From Bacteroidaceae bacterium (lineage in GTDB: Bacteria; Bacteroidota; Bacteroidia; Bacteroidales; Bacteroidaceae): DNA of 64,000 nucleotides. This document shows, one piece after another, positions 1 through 9,774 of this stretch. Each line of letters opens with the position of its first letter. The first letter of the stretch is position 1. The notes beneath the pieces are model-generated. The model was not told the DNA's origin and ran no database searches. It worked only from the letters and a program-made list of their open reading frames with translations. Made by a program: the position numbers and the translations under genes. The stretch lies in assembly GCA_900769765.1 (NCBI GenBank), contig CAAGHW010000005.1:1-64000 (forward strand), in the 5' to 3' direction.

Positions 1-466
1 AGGAAAAGAATGGGGGATGTCTGAGCGGTGCATTATGCGTTGCCGGTTATAAGCGGAAAGCGAGTTACCCCATTCCCTGATTTGACACGTTAAGATAATA
101 ACGGCAAGCGAAAAGCGGACGAGTGATGTTGTTTACAACTCACGAGCAGGAGCTTTGAGCGACTTCCGAAACTATGTGCCGGGAGTTTTTGGTGCTTTTT
201 GCGGTCAAAAAGCACGTTGAGAAAGACTTGAAGAAGAATAAACGATAACAGCGTAAAGGTTAAAAACTGCGGTTGACTAAAAATATCGCGAAAATATTAT
301 ATTCTTCCTACTGTTAAAATGACATGCTACACTAATTGGGCTGGCAGACCCACCCCCTACAGTTTGGCAACTGCAACCAAGATTATTACGATAACTACGT
401 CTGGCGACCTACGGCGGAATGCAGACATTGGGCGGGCCGAACCTGCCCCTACGGTTCACAAGATTC
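1..466. other. Intergenic region without a recognisable gene
   Basis: I find no convincing gene on either strand; only short, non-conserved frames are open. The stretch holds a 10-base-pair hairpin at 192-215 (arms GTGCTTTTTG and CAAAAAGCAC around a 4-base loop) and two imperfect copies of a GC-rich 25-base motif at 336-360 and 428-452. It lies downstream of the rplQ terminator, so it is outside the ribosomal transcript. What lies to its left is outside the window. Confidence 0.6.
336..452. repeat. Two imperfect copies of a 25-base GC-rich motif
   Basis: Bases 336-360 and 428-452 agree at 20 of 25 positions; both begin TTGGGC and end CCCCTAC and start 92 bases apart. The second copy contains GGGCGGGCCGAACC. 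GTAGGGGC-type dispersed intergenic repeats of this style occur in many bacterial genomes, so this may be a small dispersed repeat; that link is inference, since only one pair is visible here. Confidence 0.4.
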
Positions 467-501
467 AAAAAAAATGAGAGGATACCTCACGATATCCTCT
501 C
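467..501 (-). terminator. Rho-independent terminator of the ribosomal cluster
   Basis: Read on the minus strand, a perfect 9-base-pair stem (GAGAGGATA with TATCCTCTC, positions 493-501 and 476-484) with an 8-base loop is followed by an A then eight T residues (467-474). It begins 27 bases past the rplQ stop codon and should end the long ribosomal protein transcript. Confidence 0.9.
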
Positions 502-527
502 ACATCTATTAAGTAAGTAATTTTCTA

Positions 528-1007
528 TTATTCTGCTACAGCTGGTGTAGATTCTTCTGTTGCAACAGTAGCCTCTGCTACAGGAGCATCAACCTTCTTT
601 GTAGAACGACGACGGCGTGTCTTCTTCGCCTGTGTCTTAGCCATATTCTCGTTGTAATCAACAAGCTCGATGAAACACATTTCGGCTGCGTCACCCAAAC
701 GTGTACCCAACTTGATGATGCGTGTGTAACCACCAGGACGCTCAGCAACCTTTACTGAGATCTCCTTGAACAACTCAGTAACAGCCTCCTTGCTCTGGAG
801 ATAGCTGAATACTACACGACGAGAATTAGTTGTATCGTCCTTAGATTTTGTTATAAGCGGCTCAACGAACTTCTTGAGTTCCTTTGCCTTTGCAAGAGTC
901 GTAGTGATTCTTTTGTGCATGATCAAAGAAACTGCCATGTTTGAAAGCATCGCGTTTCTGTGAGATGCAGTACGACCCAAATGGTTAAAAGATTTTTTAT
1001 GTCTCAT
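528..1007 (-). CDS. rplQ: 50S ribosomal protein L17
   Basis: L17 is a large-subunit protein near the exit of the peptide tunnel. The N-terminus ([20 protein letters not shown]) is the family hallmark. At 159 residues it is longer than the roughly 127 of E. coli; the excess is a C-terminal tail from about residue 128, first a Lys/Arg run ([11 protein letters not shown]) and then Ala/Val/Glu-rich, as is usual for Bacteroidetes L17. It is the last gene of the cluster, two bases behind rpoA, and is followed by a strong terminator. The ATG at 1007 is the only sensible start. Confidence 0.97.
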   Translation of the reverse strand: MRHKKSFNHLGRTASHRNAMLSNMAVSLIMHKRITTTLAKAKELKKFVEPLITKSKDDTTNSRRVVFSYLQSKEAVTELFKEISVKVAERPGGYTRIIKLGTRLGDAAEMCFIELVDYNENMAKTQAKKTRRRRSTKKVDAPVAEATVATEESTPAVAE

Positions 1008-1009
1008 AA

Positions 1010-2002
1010 TTATTCTTTATCTAATTTATATTTTGAAATATCTGTTCCAAACGAAAGATTCAGACTCTCGAGCAAATCATCAAGCTCAGTGAGCGATTTC
1101 TTACCAAAGTTGCGGAACTTCAAGAGGTCGGTCTTGTTGTACTGAACAAGCTGTCCGAGTGTCTCAACGTCAGCAGCCTTCAAACAGTTGAGGGCACGTA
1201 CTGAAAGGTTAAGATCAACGAGCTTGCTCTTCAACAACTGACGCATGTGCAATACCTCCTCATCAAACTCTTCGTTGCCGTCCAAATCAGCAGTTTCGAT
1301 AGCGATCTTCTCATCAGAGAACAACATGAAGTGATAAATAAGAATTTTTGCAGCCTCTTTAAGAGCCTCTTTTGGATGTATGGAACCATCGGTTGTAATC
1401 TCAATCACCAAACGGTCATAGTCAGTCTTCTGCTCTACGCGGAATGGCTCACGCTGATAATTGACATTACGTATTGGAGTGTATATCGAGTCGATTGGAA
1501 TCATTGTAGGCTCGGTGCAGAACTCTCTGTTCTCGTCAGAAGGCACATAACCGCGACCTTTGTTGATATTGATTTCAATCTGCATTTTAGCCGATGAGTC
1601 AAGATGGCAAATGACTAACTCGGGATTTAACACTTCAAATCCTGTTAAATATTTACCAATCTCGCCAGCAGTGAACACTTCGGTATTCTCCACATTGATT
1701 GATACCTTCTCGGTTTCGAATTCTTCTACGATTCTTTTGAACCTTACCTTCTTAAGGTTTAGGATAATGTTGGTTACATCTTCCTTAACACCCGGGATTG
1801 TTGCAAACTCATGTTCAACACCGGCAATCTTGATGCAATTGATTGCAAAGCCTTCGAGTGAAGACAACAAGATGCGACGTAGTGCATTACCTACTGTTGT
1901 TGCGAAACCAGGCTCAAGTGGACGGAACTCGAACTTACCATAGAAGTCGTTCGCTTCCAACATAACCACCTTATCGGGTTTTTGAAATGTTAATATCGCC
2001 AT
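1010..2002 (-). CDS. rpoA: DNA-directed RNA polymerase subunit alpha
   Basis: Alpha dimerises to start assembly of RNA polymerase and its C-terminal domain contacts upstream promoter DNA and activators. The 330-residue product has the N-terminal assembly domain ([19 protein letters not shown] at about residues 30-48) and the helix-hairpin-helix C-terminal domain ([20 protein letters not shown] near residue 265 on). I chose the ATG at 2002 (protein starts MAILTFQKP, the usual Bacteroidetes N-terminus) over a TTG six bases upstream. It lies between rpsD and rplQ as in other bacterial alpha operons. Confidence 0.97.
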   Translation of the reverse strand: MAILTFQKPDKVVMLEANDFYGKFEFRPLEPGFATTVGNALRRILLSSLEGFAINCIKIAGVEHEFATIPGVKEDVTNIILNLKKVRFKRIVEEFETEKVSINVENTEVFTAGEIGKYLTGFEVLNPELVICHLDSSAKMQIEININKGRGYVPSDENREFCTEPTMIPIDSIYTPIRNVNYQREPFRVEQKTDYDRLVIEITTDGSIHPKEALKEAAKILIYHFMLFSDEKIAIETADLDGNEEFDEEVLHMRQLLKSKLVDLNLSVRALNCLKAADVETLGQLVQYNKTDLLKFRNFGKKSLTELDDLLESLNLSFGTDISKYKLDKE

Positions 2003-2011
2003 TATCAAATA

Positions 2012-2620
2012 TTAATTTTTGCTATACAACTCAACGATTAACTGCTCCTTGATATTCTCAGGAATTTCTGAACGCTCAGGAACGCTCAAGAACTTACCTG
2101 CCATTTCAGACTCATTCCACTCCAACCAAGGATATTTGCTGTGGTTAAGACCTGCCAATGAGTTCTGAATTACCTCGAGTGACTTAGAACGCTCACGAAC
2201 ACCAATTACCTGACCTGGTTTGATGTGACGTGAAGGAACGTTACATACTTTACCGTCAACTACGATGTGGCAGTGGCTTACCAACTGACGTGCAGCTGCA
2301 CGTGTAGGAGCGATGCCAAGACGATAAACTACGTTGTCCAAACGAGCCTCAAGATTCTGAAGCAAAACCTCACCGGTGATACCGGGAGCTGAATCAGCTT
2401 TCTTGAAAGTGTTGCGGAACTGTTTCTCCAATACACCGTATGTGTATTTTGCTTTCTGCTTCTCAGCAAGCATGATACCGTACTCAGAAGTCTTACGACG
2501 ACGGTTGTTACCGTGCTGGCCGGGAGCATAGTTCTTCTTAGAAAGAACTTTGTCTGCGCCAAAGATAGGCTCACCGAAACGGCGTGCTATCTTGCTTTTT
2601 GGTCCTGTATATCTAGCCAT
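2012..2620 (-). CDS. rpsD: 30S ribosomal protein S4 (zinc-free form)
   Basis: S4 is a primary 16S rRNA-binding protein that nucleates assembly of the 30S body; in many bacteria it also regulates its own operon. The 202 residues carry the S4 RNA-binding domain ([15 protein letters not shown] at about 90-104, then the [10 protein letters not shown] loop). The N-terminus ([20 protein letters not shown]) lacks the cysteine cluster of zinc-binding S4 proteins, so this is the C-minus type. It sits 22 bases after rpsK and 9 bases before rpoA. Confidence 0.97.
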   Translation of the reverse strand: MARYTGPKSKIARRFGEPIFGADKVLSKKNYAPGQHGNNRRRKTSEYGIMLAEKQKAKYTYGVLEKQFRNTFKKADSAPGITGEVLLQNLEARLDNVVYRLGIAPTRAAARQLVSHCHIVVDGKVCNVPSRHIKPGQVIGVRERSKSLEVIQNSLAGLNHSKYPWLEWNESEMAGKFLSVPERSEIPENIKEQLIVELYSKN

Positions 2621-2642
2621 TTTTAATTCTTAAATAAATTAA

Positions 2643-3032
2643 TTATACTCTTCTTCTCTTAGGAGGACGGCATCCGTTGTGTGGTAATGGTGTTACGTCT
2701 ACGATTTCTGTAACCTCAATACCTGCATTGTGTACAGTACGGATTGCTGACTCACGACCGTTACCCGGTCCCTTAACGTATGCTTTTACCTTACGCAAGC
2801 CAAGATCGAAAGCGATCTTTGAACATGCCTCGGCAGCCATCTGAGCAGCATAAGGAGTGTTCTTTTTAGAACCTCTGAAGCCCATCTTTCCTGCAGATGA
2901 CCAAGAGATAACCTGACCTTCGTCATTTGTTAGGCAAACAATGATATTGTTAAATGACGAATGAACATGAAGTTGTCCGTTGGCTCCGACCTTCACATTT
3001 CTTTTCTTTGTTGCAACTGTTTTCTTTGCCAT
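2643..3032 (-). CDS. rpsK: 30S ribosomal protein S11
   Basis: S11 is part of the 30S platform next to the mRNA exit path. The 129-residue product has the standard core ([37 protein letters not shown]) and the conserved C-terminus ([15 protein letters not shown]). It stands between rpsM and rpsD. Length and sequence are normal for the family. Confidence 0.97.
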   Translation of the reverse strand: MAKKTVATKKRNVKVGANGQLHVHSSFNNIIVCLTNDEGQVISWSSAGKMGFRGSKKNTPYAAQMAAEACSKIAFDLGLRKVKAYVKGPGNGRESAIRTVHNAGIEVTEIVDVTPLPHNGCRPPKRRRV

Positions 3033-3044
3033 ATTACTTACCTA

Positions 3045-3425
3045 TTATTTTGTAGCTTTTTTCTTGTTAGCAACTGTCTTCTTACGTCCCTTACGTGTAC
3101 GAGCGTTGTTCTTTGTGCTCTGACCACGAACAGGCAAACCGTTACGATGACGAATGCCACGATAGCAACCTATATCCATCAATCGCTTGATGTTCAGCTG
3201 AATCTCTGAACGGAGGTCACCCTCTACCTTAAACTCTGCACCGATAATCTCACGAACCTTAGCCGCCATATCGTCGGTCCAATCCTGAACCTTGATGTTA
3301 CGATCTACACCGGCTTTGTCGAGGATTTTGGCTGCACTGCTGCGTCCGATACCATAGATGTATGTCAACGCAATCTCTCCTCTCTTATTCTGAGGAATAT
3401 CTACACCAACTATTCTTATAGCCAT
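3045..3425 (-). CDS. rpsM: 30S ribosomal protein S13
   Basis: S13 is in the head of the 30S subunit, forms bridges to the 50S subunit and contacts the P-site tRNA through its basic tail. The 126 residues show the helix-two-turn-helix core ([14 protein letters not shown] at about 23-36), the conserved [17 protein letters not shown] block and a Lys/Arg-rich end. It follows rpmJ by 30 bases and precedes rpsK by 12. Confidence 0.97.
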   Translation of the reverse strand: MAIRIVGVDIPQNKRGEIALTYIYGIGRSSAAKILDKAGVDRNIKVQDWTDDMAAKVREIIGAEFKVEGDLRSEIQLNIKRLMDIGCYRGIRHRNGLPVRGQSTKNNARTRKGRKKTVANKKKATK

Positions 3426-3455
3426 ATACGAATATATTTTTAATTTACTACTTAA

Positions 3456-3572
3456 TTACCCCTGACGCAGTTTGAACTTTGGGTTCTTTTTGTTGATCAA
3501 ATACAAACGACCGTTTCTACGAACGATTTTGCAGTCCGGAGTGCGTTTCTTAATAGATGCTTTAACTTTCAT
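3456..3572 (-). CDS. rpmJ: 50S ribosomal protein L36 (zinc-free form)
   Basis: A 38-residue gene that translates from an ATG at 3572 to a TAA at 3456: it begins [19 protein letters not shown] and ends NPKFKLRQG, a full match to bacterial L36. Zinc-binding L36 has three Cys and a His; here only one Cys remains (residue 14) and the first ligand position is Thr, so this is the zinc-independent type. L36 is a small 23S rRNA-binding protein placed late in 50S assembly. It lies between infA and rpsM, the usual position. Confidence 0.95.
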   Translation of the reverse strand: MKVKASIKKRTPDCKIVRRNGRLYLINKKNPKFKLRQG

Positions 3573-3587
3573 ATTATATTGTTTTTT

Positions 3588-3806
3588 TTATTTATATCGG
3601 AATACGATTCTTCCTTTGGTCAAATCATAAGGAGACATCTCAATTCTCACTTTATCACCTGGCAGTATCTTTATGTAGTGCATTCTCATCTTACCCGAAA
3701 TGTGCGCGATCACTTCGTGACCGTTCTGCAACTCTACTCGGAACATAGCATTTGACAATGCTTCTACAATTGTACCGTCTTGTTCAATAGCGCTCTGTTT
3801 TGCCAT
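3588..3806 (-). CDS. infA: Translation initiation factor IF-1
   Basis: IF-1 binds the ribosomal A site during initiation and helps IF-2 and IF-3 choose the initiator tRNA. The 72-residue product is a single S1/OB-fold domain with the family blocks [24 protein letters not shown] and [19 protein letters not shown]. It starts one base after the map stop codon, which implies translational coupling, and is followed by rpmJ. Confidence 0.97.
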   Translation of the reverse strand: MAKQSAIEQDGTIVEALSNAMFRVELQNGHEVIAHISGKMRMHYIKILPGDKVRIEMSPYDLTKGRIVFRYK

Positions 3807-3807
3807 A

Positions 3808-4605
3808 TCAATATCCTTTACTTCTTAATACTTCTTCTACAAATTCGAACGATGACAATATATCGGCACCGTTTTTACCAACAGCTATGGTATGTTCGAA
3901 ATGGGCTGCATTCTTTCTGTCGCGTGTTCTCACCGTCCAACCGTCGCGCTCCATGAAAATCTGACGTTTTCCAAGAGTTATCATCGGCTCTATTGCAAGA
4001 CACATACCTTGACGTAGTTGAAGGCCGTTACCCTTGCGTCCGTAATTGGGAACCTCGGGTGCCTCGTGCATCTCACGTCCAATACCATGGCCTACAAATT
4101 CACGGACAACACCGAAACCATTCTGTTCGCAATGTGTCTGTACGGCATTACCTATGTCGCCAAGACGCTTGCCGTGAACTGCCTGTTCAATACCTTTATA
4201 CAATGACTCCTTTGTTACCTGAAGAAGCTTCTTTGTCTCTTCATCAACTTCGCCCACACAGAATGTGTAGCAAGAGTCACCACAGAAACCATTCAAGAAT
4301 GTACCGCAATCGACGGAAATGATATCTCCCTCTTTTAAAGGTACATCATTTGGTATTCCGTGTACAACCACATCGTTCACCGATGCACATATCGAGCCTG
4401 GGAATGGAGAACCGTCATAGTTGGGATATCCCTTGAATGTCGGTATCGCACCATTGTCGCGGATAAACTCCTCGGCCACCTTATCGAGTTGCTTTGTAGT
4501 TACTCCGGGCTCAATTATTTTAGCTACTTCGGCAAGCGTCTTACCAACAAGCAAATTCGCTTGCCGAAGTAGTTCTATTTCGTCTGAAGTCTTAAGAAAT
4601 ATCAT
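3808..4605 (-). CDS. map: Methionine aminopeptidase, type I
   Basis: Removes the N-terminal methionine from nascent proteins with small second residues, using two divalent metal ions. The 265-residue protein is a short type I enzyme without zinc-finger extension. Metal-binding and catalytic blocks are visible: [21 protein letters not shown], then [29 protein letters not shown] with the catalytic His, and LAIEPM. It lies between secY and infA. In E. coli adk lies in the equivalent gap; here adk is in another operon at 20.1 kb. Confidence 0.96.
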   Translation of the reverse strand: MIFLKTSDEIELLRQANLLVGKTLAEVAKIIEPGVTTKQLDKVAEEFIRDNGAIPTFKGYPNYDGSPFPGSICASVNDVVVHGIPNDVPLKEGDIISVDCGTFLNGFCGDSCYTFCVGEVDEETKKLLQVTKESLYKGIEQAVHGKRLGDIGNAVQTHCEQNGFGVVREFVGHGIGREMHEAPEVPNYGRKGNGLQLRQGMCLAIEPMITLGKRQIFMERDGWTVRTRDRKNAAHFEHTIAVGKNGADILSSFEFVEEVLRSKGY

Positions 4606-4620
4606 TCTTAGCTCAACAAA

Positions 4621-5967
4621 TTAACCTACGCGACCCTTTATACGACCCGAGCTGAGCAGACCATCGTAATGTCTCATCATCAGGTGACTCTCTATCTGCT
4701 GGAGTGTATCAAGGATTACACCAACGAGAATCAACAACGATGTACCTCCGAAGAATGCTGCAAACTCCTGTTGCAAACCGAGATATCCGGCAAAAGCAGG
4801 AAGTATCGCGATTATAGCAAGGAATAGCGAACCGGGAAGGGTTATGCGTGACATAATCGTATCAATATATTCAGCAGTCGGCTTACCCGGCTTGATACCA
4901 GGAATAAAGCCATTATTGCGTTTCATGTCCTCGGCCATCTGCATCGGGTTGATGGTGATAGCTGTGTAGAAATATGTAAACAATATGATAAGAAGCGCAA
5001 ATATCAGGTTGTATACCCATGATGTGTTATCCTGCATCATCTGTGCGAATGCAGAAGGCTCGCCTTTTGCACCGTATCCCATAATTACCATAGGGATGAA
5101 CATTATTGCCTGTGCAAAAATGATAGGCATAACGTTCGCAGCATTAACTTTCAATGGGAGATACTGACGTGCACCTGCAACGGTAGCACCGCCTGTAGCC
5201 TGCTTTGCATACTGTACGGGAATCTTACGAGTACCGCGCAACAATGCAACACCTGCGCAAATTACCAATATAAGAAGTACAATTTCCAAAAGGAACATGA
5301 TTACACCACCACCTGCAGCACCGGTCATTCTTGAAGTAAACTCCTGAATGAGTGCCTGTGGGAAACGTGCAATGATACCGATCATAATGATCAAAGATAC
5401 ACCATTGCCGAGACCCCTGTCGGTAATACGTTCACCCAACCAAAGGATGAACATACTGCCGGCTGCAAGAATTATTGTAGATGTTATCATGAAAGCCAAG
5501 TTAGACTCCACGCCGATAGCACCACCTGCTGTATACTTCAAGTTTGCCAAATAAGCGATACCTTGAGGTATGAGGATAGCTATTGTCAAATAGCGTGTGT
5601 ACTGATTGATCTTACGACGACCGCTTTCACCTTCGCGCTGCATCTTCTGGAAAGAAGGCAACACGATAGCCAACAACTGTACAACAATTGATGCTGAGAT
5701 GTAGGGCATAATTCCAAGGGCAAAGATGGATGCGTTCGAGAACGCACCACCCGAGAACATATCAAGCAGAGACATCAAACCGTCGCTTGTCTGTTCCTGA
5801 AGGCGACCGAGCTTCGATGTATCGATACCGGGAAGCACAACGAATGAACCAAAGCGATATATTGCGATGAACAAAAGAGTGATACCGATGCGCACTCTCA
5901 GGTCTTCGACCTTCCAGATATTCTTGATTGTCTGGACGAATTTAAGGTTTGATAGTTTTTTTGCCAT
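4621..5967 (-). CDS. secY: Protein translocase subunit SecY
   Basis: SecY is the channel of the general secretion translocon in the inner membrane. The 448-residue protein has about ten hydrophobic segments; the plug region (LDMFSGGAFSNASIFALGIMP, about 67-87), the conserved MQREGESGRRKINQYTRYLT loop and the C-terminal cytoplasmic loop NNGFIPGIKPGKPTAEYI are all present. It sits in the spc part of the cluster between rplO and map, so translocon supply is tied to ribosome supply. Confidence 0.97.
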   Translation of the reverse strand: MAKKLSNLKFVQTIKNIWKVEDLRVRIGITLLFIAIYRFGSFVVLPGIDTSKLGRLQEQTSDGLMSLLDMFSGGAFSNASIFALGIMPYISASIVVQLLAIVLPSFQKMQREGESGRRKINQYTRYLTIAILIPQGIAYLANLKYTAGGAIGVESNLAFMITSTIILAAGSMFILWLGERITDRGLGNGVSLIIMIGIIARFPQALIQEFTSRMTGAAGGGVIMFLLEIVLLILVICAGVALLRGTRKIPVQYAKQATGGATVAGARQYLPLKVNAANVMPIIFAQAIMFIPMVIMGYGAKGEPSAFAQMMQDNTSWVYNLIFALLIILFTYFYTAITINPMQMAEDMKRNNGFIPGIKPGKPTAEYIDTIMSRITLPGSLFLAIIAILPAFAGYLGLQQEFAAFFGGTSLLILVGVILDTLQQIESHLMMRHYDGLLSSGRIKGRVG

Positions 5968-5971
5968 TTTT

Positions 5972-6418
5972 TTAAAGCTTTACTACTGTTCCACCTGCTG
6001 CCTCAATAGCCTCTGCTGCCTTCTGAGAGAATGCGTGTGCCTCAACTGTCAACTTAGCAGTCAAAGTACCGTTAGCGAGTACCTTAACAAGCTGTGTTGA
6101 AGAGATGAAACCAGCTGCAACCAAAGTCTGTACATTGATTGTCTCCAAAGACTTGCTTTCAGCAAGAGCCTGAAGTGTAGAAAGGTTAATAGCCTTGTAC
6201 TCTACACGATTGATATTTTTAAAGCCGTACTTAGGTACACGACGTTGCAAAGGCATCTGACCACCTTCGAAACCGATCTTCTTGCTGTAGCCTGAACGAG
6301 ACTTAGCACCCTTGTGACCACGTGTAGAAGTACCACCTCTACCTGATCCGGTACCACGTCCAATTCTTTTGCGAGCCTTAACAGCACCCTCGGCTGGCTT
6401 AAGATTATTTAATTTCAT
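5972..6418 (-). CDS. rplO: 50S ribosomal protein L15
   Basis: L15 is a late-assembling 50S protein with an extended glycine- and arginine-rich N-terminus that runs into 23S rRNA. The 148 residues begin MKLNNLKPAEGAVKARKRIG and contain the GRGGTSTRGHKGAKSRSGY and GGQMPLQRRVPKYGF blocks. Its stop is four bases before the secY start, and rpmD lies directly upstream. Confidence 0.97.
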   Translation of the reverse strand: MKLNNLKPAEGAVKARKRIGRGTGSGRGGTSTRGHKGAKSRSGYSKKIGFEGGQMPLQRRVPKYGFKNINRVEYKAINLSTLQALAESKSLETINVQTLVAAGFISSTQLVKVLANGTLTAKLTVEAHAFSQKAAEAIEAAGGTVVKL

Positions 6419-6441
6419 AACCTGAATCTTTTTTTAATTAA

Positions 6442-6621
6442 TTACTCTTCAACAATGGCAACCAAATGCTGAACTTTCTTAATCATACCACGAATAGAGG
6501 CATTATCAGGACGCTCAACAACCTTATTCATCTTTGTAAGGCCAAGAGCATCAAGTGTCAGCTTCTGAGTCTTAGGAGCGCCGATACGGCTTCTAACTTG
6601 CTTAATTTTAATTGTAGCCAT
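6442..6621 (-). CDS. rpmD: 50S ribosomal protein L30
   Basis: A 59-residue gene read from the ATG at 6621 to the TAA at 6442. The translation begins MATIKIKQVRSRIGAPKTQK and continues LDALGLTKMNKVVERPDN, a full-length match to bacterial L30, which binds 23S/5S rRNA near the central protuberance. It fits exactly between rpsE (11 bases upstream) and rplO (23 bases downstream), its standard place. Confidence 0.95.
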   Translation of the reverse strand: MATIKIKQVRSRIGAPKTQKLTLDALGLTKMNKVVERPDNASIRGMIKKVQHLVAIVEE

Positions 6622-6632
6622 GATATTCCTCC

Positions 6633-7154
6633 TTATCCGTTAAATACTTTACTCATACTTACACCTCTGTTCTGAGCAACCATACGTGCATCACGCATCT
6701 CGCTCAAGGCTGCGATAGTAGCCTTAACCAAGTTGTGAGGGTTAGAAGAACCCTTAGACTTAGCCAAAACGTCAGTAATACCAACACTCTCCAAAACGGC
6801 ACGCATAGCACCACCTGCTACTACTCCGGTACCGTGTGACGCAGGCTTGATGAAAACCTCTGCACCACCGAAGTGAGCCGACTGCTCGTGAGGAACTGTA
6901 CCCTTGAGTACAGGAACGCGAACAAGATTCTTCTTCGCTGCCTCTACGCCCTTTGCGATAGCTGCTGTCACTTCACTTGCTTTACCAAGACCGTAACCGA
7001 TGATGCCATTCTCGTTACCTACAACAACGATTGCAGAGAAGCTGAATGTACGACCACCCTTTGTAACCTTTGTTACACGGTTGATAGCAACCAATCTATC
7101 CTTTAATTCAACGTCGTTTGCGACTTTTACTCTATTATTAATTGCCATATTCAT
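6633..7154 (-). CDS. rpsE: 30S ribosomal protein S5
   Basis: S5 lies at the mRNA entry channel and influences decoding accuracy. The 173-residue protein has the double-stranded RNA-binding-like N-terminal domain ([20 protein letters not shown], then [16 protein letters not shown]) and the C-terminal domain with [18 protein letters not shown]. Two starts are possible, ATG 7154 (MNMAINN), which overlaps the rplR stop codon by one base, or ATG 7148 (MAINN); relatives usually begin with the second, so two extra residues may be included. Confidence 0.96.
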   Translation of the reverse strand: MNMAINNRVKVANDVELKDRLVAINRVTKVTKGGRTFSFSAIVVVGNENGIIGYGLGKASEVTAAIAKGVEAAKKNLVRVPVLKGTVPHEQSAHFGGAEVFIKPASHGTGVVAGGAMRAVLESVGITDVLAKSKGSSNPHNLVKATIAALSEMRDARMVAQNRGVSMSKVFNG

Positions 7155-7495
7155 TAGAATTTAAGACCACCATTACGTGCAGCGTCAGCCACTTCCTTAA
7201 CTCTTCCGTGGTAGAGGTAACCGTTACGATCGAAAACAACTGTAGTGATACCTGCTTCGATAGCCTTCTTAGCGATCATCTCACCAACCTTAGCTGCCTG
7301 TTCCTTCTTGGGCATAGCCTCAAGACCGAGAGAAGATGCAGCGGCCAATGTGCGACCAGTCTGGTCATTAATTATCTGAACATAGATCTGCTTGTTGCTA
7401 CGGAAAACGCTCATACGAGGACGCTCTGCAACACCTGAAATCTTGTTACGCACTCTGTATTTGATCTTGGTACGTCTTTCTATCTTTGTTGTCAT
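7154..7495 (-). CDS. rplR: 50S ribosomal protein L18
   Basis: L18 binds 5S rRNA and helps attach it to the central protuberance. The 113 residues show the family pattern [35 protein letters not shown] and [20 protein letters not shown]. It is followed immediately by rpsE, sharing one base with the upstream candidate start, and preceded by rplF. Confidence 0.97.
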   Translation of the reverse strand: MTTKIERRTKIKYRVRNKISGVAERPRMSVFRSNKQIYVQIINDQTGRTLAAASSLGLEAMPKKEQAAKVGEMIAKKAIEAGITTVVFDRNGYLYHGRVKEVADAARNGGLKF

Positions 7496-7515
7496 ATGCT
7501 TACTGTTTTACTGAA

Positions 7516-8094
7516 TTATTTAGCACCTGCCGACTTACCAGACTTACGACGGATAACCTCGCCAACAAACTTGACACCCTTACCCTTATATGGCTCAGGC
7601 TTACGGAATGAGCGGATCTTCGCACAAATGAGACCTACCAACTCTTTGTTGCAAGACTCAATGATGATAAGTGGGTTCTTATTTCTCTCAGACTTAGTCT
7701 CAACCTTAACCTCTGCAGGGAACTGCATGTAGATAGGGTGAGTAAAACCAAGCAACAACTCGATAGCATTGTTAGGTTTGTCGTTGACACGATAACCTAC
7801 ACCAACAAGCTCAAGCTCTTTCTTGAAACCGGCAGAAACACCGATAACCATATTGTTGATGAGCGCACGATAAAGACCGTGGAACGCGTGCTGCTGCTTT
7901 GTAGCCTCTGCATAAGTCTCGCAGTCAGCATACTTAACAGTCAAAACACCATCCTCAACAACTATTGCAATAGAAGGATCAATCTGCTGTGAAAGCTCAC
8001 CTTTAGGACCTTTTACAGTGATTACGTTGTCGTTGCTTACTGCAACTGTAACGTTTGCGGGAATACTGATAGGTAATTTACCAATTCTAGACAT
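7516..8094 (-). CDS. rplF: 50S ribosomal protein L6
   Basis: L6 sits at the base of the L7/L12 stalk near the GTPase-associated centre. The protein has the two tandem L6 folds (MSRIGKLPISIPANVTV at the N-terminus; ELVGVGYRVNDKPNNAIELLLGFTHP in the first repeat; RSFRKPEPYKGKGVKFVGE near the C-terminus). At 192 residues it is slightly longer than E. coli L6 (177); the excess is spread over loops. Gene order rpsH-rplF-rplR is standard. Confidence 0.96.
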   Translation of the reverse strand: MSRIGKLPISIPANVTVAVSNDNVITVKGPKGELSQQIDPSIAIVVEDGVLTVKYADCETYAEATKQQHAFHGLYRALINNMVIGVSAGFKKELELVGVGYRVNDKPNNAIELLLGFTHPIYMQFPAEVKVETKSERNKNPLIIIESCNKELVGLICAKIRSFRKPEPYKGKGVKFVGEVIRRKSGKSAGAK

Positions 8095-8112
8095 TGCTCA
8101 ATCCTCCCCTAA

Positions 8113-8508
8113 TTAGTAGACATAGCAGAGAACCTCACCACCAATTTTCTCGGCAGCAGCCTCTTTGTCTGTCATTACACCTTTGGATGTCGACAAAATA
8201 GCGATACCCAATCCATTAATCACTCTGGGCATATCTTTGTATCCCGTATAACGGCGCAAACCTGGAGATGATACGCGAACCAAGTTCTTGATTGCATTCA
8301 CCTTGTTTACTGCGTCGTACTTCAAGGCAATCATGATAGTGCCTTGTGGGCCATCCTCAACGAACTTGTAGTTCAAGATGTAACCCTTCTCAAAAAGAAT
8401 CTTTGTGATTTCCTTCTTGAGGTTAGAGGCAGGAACTTCAACCACTCTGTGCTTAGCTTGAATGGCATTTCTCAACCTCGTCAAATAATCTGCAATAGGA
8501 TCTGTCAT
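8113..8508 (-). CDS. rpsH: 30S ribosomal protein S8
   Basis: S8 binds the central domain of 16S rRNA and in some bacteria represses the spc operon. I take the ATG at 8508, which gives 131 residues starting MTDPIADYLTRLRNAI, the family N-terminus; the frame remains open 54 bases further upstream but that extension (MFNINIVREV) matches nothing in the family. The C-terminal block GLGIAILSTSKGVMTDKEA is present. Sixty-three bases separate it from rpsN. Confidence 0.95.
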   Translation of the reverse strand: MTDPIADYLTRLRNAIQAKHRVVEVPASNLKKEITKILFEKGYILNYKFVEDGPQGTIMIALKYDAVNKVNAIKNLVRVSSPGLRRYTGYKDMPRVINGLGIAILSTSKGVMTDKEAAAEKIGGEVLCYVY

Positions 8509-8571
8509 AAAAATTAAATTTAAATTGATCAGGACTTCCCTGACAATATTTATATTAAACACTCAAAAATT

Positions 8572-8871
8572 TTACCAACTTGCTTTTCTTACACCTGGGA
8601 TAAGACCCTGAGATGCCATCTCGCGGAACTGAATACGAGAGATGCCGAAAAGGCGGATATAACCCTTTGGACGACCTGTCAACTTGCAACGGTTGTGCAT
8701 GCGGATAGGGTTAGAGTTCAAAGGCAACGCCTGCAACTTGCGTGCAGCCTCGTAAGCCTCTTCAGGAGTACCGGTGTTAACGATCTTCTTAAGAGCCTCA
8801 CGCTTTGCAGCATATTTCTTGGTCAATTTTGCACGCTTAACCTCGCGTGCTTTCATTGATTCTTTTGCCAT
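8572..8871 (-). CDS. rpsN: 30S ribosomal protein S14 (zinc-free form)
   Basis: S14 lies in the head of the 30S subunit and is needed late in assembly. At 99 residues it is the long, zinc-independent type: the CxxC motifs of the short form are absent (only one Cys, in [14 protein letters not shown]). The block [18 protein letters not shown] and the ending [11 protein letters not shown] are diagnostic. It starts six bases after rplE. Confidence 0.96.
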   Translation of the reverse strand: MAKESMKAREVKRAKLTKKYAAKREALKKIVNTGTPEEAYEAARKLQALPLNSNPIRMHNRCKLTGRPKGYIRLFGISRIQFREMASQGLIPGVRKASW

Positions 8872-8877
8872 AGTTTC

Positions 8878-9435
8878 TTATGAATTTTTAGCGTTTTTAA
8901 AAGGAAGACCAAACTCTTTCAACAGAGCATAACCCTCTTCGTCAGTCTTAGCTGTGGTAACGAATGTGATATTCATACCTGTAAGACGCATGATGTTATC
9001 AATGTTGATTTCGGGGAAGATAATCTGCTCCTTGATACCCAAAGAGTAGTTACCGTTACCGTCGAACTTGCTCTCGATACCCTTGAAGTCACGGATACGG
9101 GGAAGTGCCACACGTACAAGACGCTCTAGGAACTCGTACATACGCTCACGACGCAATGTTACCATAACACCGATAGGCATCTTCTTACGCAACTTAAAGT
9201 TTGAAATATCCTTACGTGAAACAGTAGCAACGGCTTTCTGACCAGTGATAGCTGTGATCTCATTGATAGCAACATCGATGATCTTCTTGTCCTGAGTAGC
9301 TGCACCAAGACCCTCGTTGATAACGATCTTCTTGAGTACAGGTACCTGCATTGCCGATGAATAGTTGAACTGCTTCATCAAAGCCGGAGCAATACGCTCG
9401 GCATATTCTTTCTTAAGGCTTGCTGTATTACCCAT
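8878..9435 (-). CDS. rplE: 50S ribosomal protein L5
   Basis: L5 binds 5S rRNA and contacts the P-site tRNA from the central protuberance. The 185 residues contain [16 protein letters not shown], the [28 protein letters not shown] block and [20 protein letters not shown]. It follows rplX by two bases. Confidence 0.97.
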   Translation of the reverse strand: MGNTASLKKEYAERIAPALMKQFNYSSAMQVPVLKKIVINEGLGAATQDKKIIDVAINEITAITGQKAVATVSRKDISNFKLRKKMPIGVMVTLRRERMYEFLERLVRVALPRIRDFKGIESKFDGNGNYSLGIKEQIIFPEINIDNIMRLTGMNITFVTTAKTDEEGYALLKEFGLPFKNAKNS

Positions 9436-9437
9436 TG

Positions 9438-9755
9438 TTAAATCTCCTCTCCTGATTTTTTAGCATAACGAACCTTCTTACCATCAGCATTCAACTTACG
9501 GCCGATGCGTGTTGCCTTACCTGACTTTGGGTCAACCAAATTGAGGTTTGACACATGGATTGAAGCCTCTTGTTTTACAATACCTCCCTGGGGATTCTTT
9601 GCGCTTGGCTTCGTGCTCTTTGAAACCATATTAACGCCTTCTACGATGGCACGGTCCTTCTGAACGAGAACCTGCAACACCTTACCGGTCTTGCCCTTGT
9701 CCTCGCCAGAGTTAACGATTACCATGTCACCTTTTTTGATATGTAATTTCTTCAT
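9438..9755 (-). CDS. rplX: 50S ribosomal protein L24
   Basis: L24 is an early 50S assembly initiator near the tunnel exit. The 105-residue protein starts with the KOW motif ([21 protein letters not shown], residues 7-27) and has [21 protein letters not shown]. It follows rplN by 19 bases and precedes rplE by two. Confidence 0.96.
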   Translation of the reverse strand: MKKLHIKKGDMVIVNSGEDKGKTGKVLQVLVQKDRAIVEGVNMVSKSTKPSAKNPQGGIVKQEASIHVSNLNLVDPKSGKATRIGRKLNADGKKVRYAKKSGEEI

Positions 9756-9774
9756 TACTTCAAATTTTTAAATA

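Noticed and set aside
192..215. Hairpin GTGCTTTTTG/CAAAAAGCAC as a terminator
   Set aside because: The stem is good but no T tract follows on either strand and no gene end is near; function unclear.
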